64,000 nt of DNA from CAYWBU01 sp942491525 (GTDB lineage: Bacteria; Desulfobacterota; Desulfomonilia; UBA1062): contig CALOBW010000007.1 of the NCBI GenBank assembly GCA_942491525.1, positions 46,305-110,304 of the forward strand, given 5' to 3'. Positions 59,820 through 64,000 of this stretch are shown one piece after another. Within the stretch, counting starts at the first letter, position 1, and each line of letters starts with the position of its first letter. A model generated the notes under the pieces. That model did not search any database. It saw only the letters and a list, made by a program, of their open reading frames with translations, and was not told where the DNA came from. Made by a program: the position numbers and the translations under genes.

Positions 59820-60386
59820 GTGGATTTTCAGATCGGTCATAAACTCAGAGCAGTGCGCAAACGGCGCAAACTGACCCTCAGGGAGGTTGCGACTCGTGCC
59901 GGCGTCAGCGAAAGCCTGGTCTCGCAGATTGAGCGCGACAAGGTCTCGCCGGCCATCGATACGCTGCTCAGGATCGCTGATATTCTTGATATCGATATGG
60001 ACTACCTCTTCAGTGACCTTAAAAAAAGTAAGCAGGTCATGGTTGTGCGCGCCCATGAGCGTCATCAGATCATAAAAGATGGGGTTTCATACGAGCAGCT
60101 CTCGCGGACGCCCGAGGAGCAGGAGGAGTACGGCATCGAAGCCTACTACATGCAGATCTCGCCGGGCCATGAGAGCGGCAGCGACCTTTACGGCCATAAA
60201 GGTAAGGAGTTGGGAACAATCATCAGCGGGCAGGGTGAATTTACAATCGGCAACCAGACTCTCAGGCTCGCGGCGGGCGATAGCATCTCGTTTGCATCCG
60301 ATGTGCCCCATGTGTTGAAAAATACCGGCCACGAGCCACTGAGAGCCTACTGGACCATCACCCCGCCCAAGATGTTTAACAAATAA
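59820..60386 (+). CDS. XRE-family regulator with cupin sensor domain
   Basis: This 188-residue regulator has an N-terminal helix-turn-helix (LTLREVATRAGVSESLVSQI, about 18-38). A C-terminal cupin barrel (about 110-185) has HESGSDLYGHKGKELGTIISG and GDSISFASDVPHVL, the usual small-molecule-binding pocket. The start is GTG at 59820 after GGAAGAGG. Proteins of this type often regulate the enzyme encoded next to them; here that is the dehydratase pair 11 bases downstream. The effector is unknown. Confidence 0.9.
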   Translation: MDFQIGHKLRAVRKRRKLTLREVATRAGVSESLVSQIERDKVSPAIDTLLRIADILDIDMDYLFSDLKKSKQVMVVRAHERHQIIKDGVSYEQLSRTPEEQEEYGIEAYYMQISPGHESGSDLYGHKGKELGTIISGQGEFTIGNQTLRLAAGDSISFASDVPHVLKNTGHEPLRAYWTITPPKMFNK

Positions 60387-60397
60387 AGGAGGATTTT

Positions 60398-61687
60398 ATG
60401 GGAAAAACAATTGCTCAGAAAATTTTTGAGAGTCACCTCGTCGACAAACCCTTCGGGGATGAGATCAACGTCCTCAAGCTGGACGCGGTCTTCTGTCACG
60501 AGATCACCACCCCGATCGCCATCAACGATCTGGTCGCCCGCGGCAAGGATCGCGTCTTTGATCCGACCAAGATCAAGGCCGTCATCGACCACGTAACCCC
60601 GGCCAAAGACTCCAAGACCGCCGAGCAGGGCAAGATCCTGCGTGACTGGTCGCGCCGCCACGATATCAAGGATTTCTTCGATATCGGCCAGAACGGCGTC
60701 TGCCACGCCATCTTCCCGGAGAAGGGCTTTGCGCGTCCCGGCTACACCATCATCATGGGCGACTCGCACACCTGCACCCACGGTGCCTTCGGCGCCTTTG
60801 CCGCCGGAGTCGGTTCGACCGACCTGGAAGTCGGCATCCTCAAGGGCGTCTGCGCCTTCAAGGAGCCCAAGGCCATCAAGTGCGAGGTCAAGGGTCAGCT
60901 CAAAGAGGGTGTCTACGCCAAGGACGTCATCCTGCACATCATCAAGGATCTGACCGTCAACGGCGCCACCAACCGCGTCATGGAGTTCACCGGTTCAGTG
61001 ATCGCCGACATGTCCATGGAGGCCCGCATGACCCTGTGCAACATGGCCATCGAGGCCGGCGGCACCTGTGGCATTTGCTACCCGGACGAGACAACCGTCG
61101 AGTATCTCTGGCCCTTCATCAAGGATCAGTATGCCGACAAGGCGGCCGCCCTGGCTGATTACCGCAAGTGGGTCTCGGATGATGACGCCGAGTATGACGC
61201 AGTCTACACCTATGACGTCAGCGAGCTTGAGCCTCAGATGACCGTCGGTTACAAGCCCGATCAGGTCGTGCCGGTCAGCGAAAAGGTCGGTGCGCCCATT
61301 GATCAGATCTATATCGGCTCCTGCACCAACGGCCGCATCGAGGATCTGCGTGTGGCCGCCGCTGTGCTCAAGGGCAAGAAGATCAGCGCTAACGTGCGTG
61401 CCATCGTTTCGCCGGCTACGCCCGCCATCTACACCCAGGCCCTCAAGGAGGGCATCATTGAGATCTTCCAGGATGCCGGCTTCTGCGTCACCAACCCCAC
61501 CTGCGGCGCCTGCCTCGGCATGAGCAACGGCGTGCTGGCCAGCGGCGAGGTCTGCGCCTCGACCACCAACCGCAACTTCAACGGTCGCATGGGTAAGGGC
61601 GGCATGGTCCATCTCATGAGCCCGGCAACAGCGGCTGCCAGCGCCATCGAAGGCAAGATCGCCAACTCAGAACTGTTCAAAGGATAA
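60398..61687 (+). CDS. leuC: Dehydratase large subunit, LeuC/aconitase family
   Basis: This 429-residue iron-sulfur hydro-lyase subunit belongs to the LeuC2/HacA group, shorter than bacterial LeuC (about 466). The [4Fe-4S] cysteines lie in YIGSCTNGRIEDL and NPTCGACLGMSNGVL. It also has GDSHTCTHGAFGAFAAGVGSTDLE. Substrates in the group include isopropylmalate, citramalate, homoaconitate and 2,3-dimethylmalate. No leuA or leuB lies nearby, and an XRE-cupin regulator is upstream, so a role outside leucine synthesis is possible. AAGGAGG precedes the ATG. The small subunit follows after 11 bases. Confidence 0.88.
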   Translation: MGKTIAQKIFESHLVDKPFGDEINVLKLDAVFCHEITTPIAINDLVARGKDRVFDPTKIKAVIDHVTPAKDSKTAEQGKILRDWSRRHDIKDFFDIGQNGVCHAIFPEKGFARPGYTIIMGDSHTCTHGAFGAFAAGVGSTDLEVGILKGVCAFKEPKAIKCEVKGQLKEGVYAKDVILHIIKDLTVNGATNRVMEFTGSVIADMSMEARMTLCNMAIEAGGTCGICYPDETTVEYLWPFIKDQYADKAAALADYRKWVSDDDAEYDAVYTYDVSELEPQMTVGYKPDQVVPVSEKVGAPIDQIYIGSCTNGRIEDLRVAAAVLKGKKISANVRAIVSPATPAIYTQALKEGIIEIFQDAGFCVTNPTCGACLGMSNGVLASGEVCASTTNRNFNGRMGKGGMVHLMSPATAAASAIEGKIANSELFKG

Positions 61688-61698
61688 GGAGGCCAAGT

Positions 61699-62223
61699 AT
61701 GAAAAAATTTAGCGGAAAAGTACTCTTTCTGGACAGATCCGACATCAACACCGACGAGATCATCCCGGCCAAATATCTGACCGAGATCACCAAGGAGGCC
61801 CTCAAGCCCTTCCTGCTTGAAGACCTTGAGCTGGAAGGCTTCAACGTGGCGAGCGATATTGAGCCCACCGAGGCCATCATCACCCGCGAGAACTTCGGCT
61901 GCGGCTCCTCGCGTGAGCACGCTCCCTGGGCCCTCGAGGTCAACGACATCAACGTCGTGATCGCCGAGAACTTTGCGCGCATCTTCCGCCAGAACATGTT
62001 CAACTGCGGCATGCTGGCCATCGAGATGCCTCAGGATAAAATCGCCTTTTTGTTTGATAACTATGCAGGTAAGGCCGCCGAGCTGAGCGTTGATATCGAA
62101 AAGAAGGAGCTGACCATCTCTGCCGACGGTCAGAGCGACACCCTGCCTATTCAGATCGCCGAGTTTGACGAAGCGCTGGTGCGCGCCGGCGGCTGGGTTG
62201 AGTACGCGGATAAGAATTATTAA
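61699..62223 (+). CDS. leuD: Dehydratase small subunit, LeuD family
   Basis: This 174-residue swivel subunit completes the dehydratase. It has DRSDINTDEIIPAKYLTEI near the N-terminus and the substrate-binding ENFGCGSSREHAPWAL near 68-83, followed by FARIFRQNMFNCGML. Its length is near LeuD of archaea. AAGGAGG precedes the ATG, and a terminator hairpin follows. The substrate is as uncertain as for the large subunit. Confidence 0.88.
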   Translation: MKKFSGKVLFLDRSDINTDEIIPAKYLTEITKEALKPFLLEDLELEGFNVASDIEPTEAIITRENFGCGSSREHAPWALEVNDINVVIAENFARIFRQNMFNCGMLAIEMPQDKIAFLFDNYAGKAAELSVDIEKKELTISADGQSDTLPIQIAEFDEALVRAGGWVEYADKNY

Positions 62224-62232
62224 GTTTAAAAA

Positions 62233-62263
62233 GCGGAAACCCTTTTTGTAAAAGGGTTTCCGC
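62233..62263 (-). terminator. Bidirectional-looking terminator between leuD and the next gene
   Basis: GCGGAAACCCTTTT with its complement forms a perfect 14-bp stem (62233-62246, 62250-62263) with loop TGT. On the minus strand it is followed by TTTTTAAAC, so it ends the 62283-62534 gene best. On the plus side it follows leuD without a T tract. Confidence 0.75.
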
Positions 62264-62282
62264 GTCTTCCCTAAAACTTTTG

Positions 62283-62534
62283 CTAGCTGGCAGAATCTTT
62301 GCCTGTAAATAGTCCTCCAGCAAATCCTATCACTGCAAATAATATATTAGCCATAATCTGACTTTCAAGCTTACCACTAGAATATATAAGTGCTGCGATA
62401 ATTAACGTGACAAGTATGAGAAATGTGCTGGTTGCAAAACGGCCAAAACCCTTTGTTTTTGTGATGAAAAAGCCAATTAGTGATACTAAGCCTACTGAAA
62501 AAATTGCCAAGAAAAGCCACGATTCAATAGTCAT
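62283..62534 (-). CDS. Small membrane protein of unknown function
   Basis: This 83-residue protein is almost wholly hydrophobic, with three likely membrane helices (about 5-25, 35-55, 62-80) and a short KTKGFGRFA loop. It is markedly AT-rich compared with its neighbours, and a copy of the REP-like element stands about 150 bases from its start. No family is recognised. Such short AT-rich membrane proteins are often recent arrivals. Confidence 0.55.
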   Translation of the reverse strand: MTIESWLFLAIFSVGLVSLIGFFITKTKGFGRFATSTFLILVTLIIAALIYSSGKLESQIMANILFAVIGFAGGLFTGKDSAS

Positions 62535-62681
62535 AATGTCTCCCCTAAATTATTTAAGAGCATGATCGTGGTTATGATCTAAATGATAAGATGTCAACTA
62601 ATAATAGTTGTTCCTCGGGTGCCACGGGCCAAGACAAACATCTCGTTTTTCTAACTTGACGTCTTGCCCGTGCCATACCCA

Positions 62682-62712
62682 GCACTGGCAAGCTACGCTT
62701 AGCCAGTGGCAC
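62682..62712. repeat. REP-like palindromic element, second copy
   Basis: GCACTGGCAAGC...GCTTAGCCAGTGGCAC is the reverse complement of the hairpin at 27797-27834, with the loop differing by two bases. Arms of about 12 bases pair. Just before it, a second imperfect palindrome of GTGCCACGGGCCAAGAC and GTCTTGCCCGTGCCAT (about 62620-62678) is seen. The 62535-62718 stretch holds no gene. Confidence 0.7.
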
Positions 62713-62718
62713 ACATAA

Positions 62719-63579
62719 CTATTTCCTACCCGCAACCCCACTCAAAAAATCATCCACCGGCCCAAAGATCGTCTGAGCCCAGTTCCCCCTCACAATCCCG
62801 TGAATATCAGCCTCAATCTCCACAATATGCTTATGCAGGGCGCTGATCTTGTCATAGATCTTCTGGGCGCTCTGCTTGTGCACGGTCGGGTCCCCTTTGG
62901 CCTGGATGATCAGCGACGGGACCTCCAGCTTGTGCAGGTCCCTTCTGACCTGGCGCATCAGTGATTTCAGCTGGGCGGTGCCGGGCAGCGGCGTGCGCAG
63001 GTAGTTGGTCTGTGGAAACTCGGTCTTGTTGGGCACAAAGTGCCACTGCTTCATACCCATCTTGCGCATCATATAGTTCATAACCATGATGGGCTCCACC
63101 AGTTTGGTGCCGTGTTTGCGCAGTTTGAGCGGGGCGCTGATGGAGATGACGCCGTCATAGTCGTGGGGGTGCTGGATGGCTTCGCGCAGGGCCAGGCCGG
63201 CGCCGGTCGAGAAGCCGGCCACCACCACCCGGTCGTGGCACTCCTTAAGGATGTCGTGGCCGCGTTTGATGGCTTGGCTCCACTCCTGCCAGCTGCGGAG
63301 CTTGAGGTCGTTGGGCGAGGTGCCGTGGCCCGGCAGGCGCGGGGCATAGACCGTGTAGCCCTTCGCGTGCAGCATCTCGGCCAGTTCGCGCATTTCGGCG
63401 GGCACGGCCATGAAGCCGTGGATCAGCAGCACGCCGACCTTGGCCAGCGGGTTGTGCAGCATGTAGGGCCGGCCGATGTCCGGATGCTTGGATTCGCCGG
63501 CTATGAAGTGGCGCTCATACTCTTCAGAGTAGAGATTCTCTTCGAGATCCAGCAGGTAGCGGCAGTAGTCACTTAGCAT
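62719..63579 (-). CDS. Alpha/beta hydrolase (carboxylesterase-like)
   Basis: This 286-residue serine hydrolase has the oxyanion turn LLIHGFMAVPAEM (about 51-63), PRLPGHGTSPND and the nucleophile elbow VAGFSTGAGLALREA with Ser124. The acid is likely in LIIQAKGDPTVH and the histidine in ADIHGIVRG. Such enzymes act on acyl esters or lysophospholipids; a link to the fatty-acid operons is only suggestive. The stop is six bases from the REP-like repeat. AGGAAAC precedes the ATG. Confidence 0.87.
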   Translation of the reverse strand: MLSDYCRYLLDLEENLYSEEYERHFIAGESKHPDIGRPYMLHNPLAKVGVLLIHGFMAVPAEMRELAEMLHAKGYTVYAPRLPGHGTSPNDLKLRSWQEWSQAIKRGHDILKECHDRVVVAGFSTGAGLALREAIQHPHDYDGVISISAPLKLRKHGTKLVEPIMVMNYMMRKMGMKQWHFVPNKTEFPQTNYLRTPLPGTAQLKSLMRQVRRDLHKLEVPSLIIQAKGDPTVHKQSAQKIYDKISALHKHIVEIEADIHGIVRGNWAQTIFGPVDDFLSGVAGRK

Positions 63580-63668
63580 AGTTTCCTCAATAAAGCTTTA
63601 CGACACATATATAGGGCAGGATTAGGGGCAAACCAAAGATTTAATGGGGGCTTAACATATCTTTGACA

Positions 63669-64000
63669 TTAGGGGGTGAAGTCGGGCGCCAGGTAGCGGT
63701 TGCGCCGGCTGCCGTGGCCGATCTTCTCGAGCTGCTGGATGGCGCCTTTGGGGCAGCAGTGCAGGCAGCGCAGGCACTGCTCGCAGCTCCTGCTCCAGTG
63801 GGGCCTGCCCTGCACCATTTCGATGCTGTTTGTCGGGCAGACGTGGGCGCAGGTGCCGCAGCTGTTGCACTCATCCGTGACCTTGAACATGCGCCAGAGC
63901 ATATGAATGCCCAGATCGTGGAAGGCGAAGCGGCTTAAATAGCCGAAGGGCGGATAGACAAAGGGTTTATGGTAGGTCTCGCCGGCAATGATGGCAGTGG
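63669..64000 (-). CDS. EFR1-type ferredoxin-flavodoxin protein, partial
   Basis: The frame is open to the window edge, so only the C-terminal part (about 110 residues) is seen. It has two [4Fe-4S] motifs, CNSCGTCAHVCPTNSI and CEQCLRCLHCCPKGAI. The preceding stretch KPFVYPPFGYLSRFAFHDLG resembles the linker of EFR1-family ferrodoxins, in which a flavodoxin-like domain comes first. A short ATG reading at 63902 would lose the linker, so the start lies beyond the window. It probably works in low-potential electron transfer, as in many anaerobes. Confidence 0.8.
   Translation of the reverse strand, partial: TAIIAGETYHKPFVYPPFGYLSRFAFHDLGIHMLWRMFKVTDECNSCGTCAHVCPTNSIEMVQGRPHWSRSCEQCLRCLHCCPKGAIQQLEKIGHGSRRNRYLAPDFTP

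Overview
The window is a stretch of ordinary bacterial chromosome, about 55-60% GC by eye, with almost every base in a gene. The organism looks Gram-negative and anaerobic or microaerobic. GyrB carries the long C-terminal insertion usual in Gram-negative lineages, there are lipoproteins and a probable outer-membrane barrel, and a large set of oxygen- and peroxide-defence genes resembles that of strict anaerobes. The rho-rpmE-prfA-prmC-murA-hisD order, sigma-54 regulation, a fused PurSL and HDOD/PilZ proteins recall deltaproteobacteria (Desulfobacterota, Desulfuromonadia and relatives). This placement is an inference and no species is claimed. I see no insertion sequence, prophage, integrase or CRISPR array.

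Layout. 1-3.8 kb: the end of gyrB, then gyrA. 4.0-14.5 kb: an oxygen-defence island with a PerR-type regulator, reverse rubrerythrin, cytochrome bd oxidase (cydAB), a membrane protein, rubrerythrin, a broken second Fur-family gene, a flavodoxin, then desulfoferrodoxin, ferritin, flavodiiron protein, a flavin reductase-rubredoxin fusion (Hrb), a small cytochrome c and two peroxiredoxins. Four palindromes of the PerR-box type overlap promoters here. 14.6-23.6 kb: two TetR regulators and a fatty-acyl operon (acyl-CoA dehydrogenase, MaoC hydratase, long FabG, thiolase, acyl-CoA ligase) whose gene set matches the mycobacterial fadE5-fabG4-htdX-fadA2 group. 23.6-26.0 kb: a sigma-54 activator between small genes, with sigma-54 promoter-like sites on both sides. 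26-34 kb, mostly minus strand: a DUF1846 protein, a repeat, an orphan gene, then dksA-purSL-purQ and moeA. 34-40 kb: an HDOD/adenylate cyclase pair and a second beta-oxidation operon (thiolase and FadB-like protein). 40.5-47.8 kb: a housekeeping run rho-rpmE-prfA-prmC-murA-hisD-cca. 48-58 kb: a lipoprotein, a TauE-type permease, PilZ and CBS-ACT proteins, YggT/YggU, SMC, an FlhG/MinD-like ATPase, two paralogous PrcB-like lipoproteins and MoaA. 58-64 kb: a PilZ-like protein, a thioesterase, a lone receiver, tRNA-Gly, an XRE-cupin regulator with a LeuCD-type dehydratase, a small membrane protein, an alpha/beta hydrolase and the edge of an EFR1-type ferredoxin-flavodoxin gene.

How it fits together. 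The island covers the known anaerobe routes for oxygen (CydAB, FprA with Hrb), superoxide (desulfoferrodoxin), peroxide (two rubrerythrins, PrxQ, Tpx) and iron storage (ferritin). Most of its transcription units begin at promoters overlapped by a PerR-like palindrome. The two fatty-acid operons together give ligase, dehydrogenase, hydratase, 3-hydroxyacyl dehydrogenase and thiolase activities, so growth on or remodelling of fatty acids is likely. The most unusual items are the Fur-family relic between flavodoxin and rubrerythrin, the double TetR operator, the sigma-54 module with two look-alike small proteins, a palindromic repeat found twice next to AT-rich orphan genes, and a plus-strand terminator at 48.6 kb with no annotated gene upstream.
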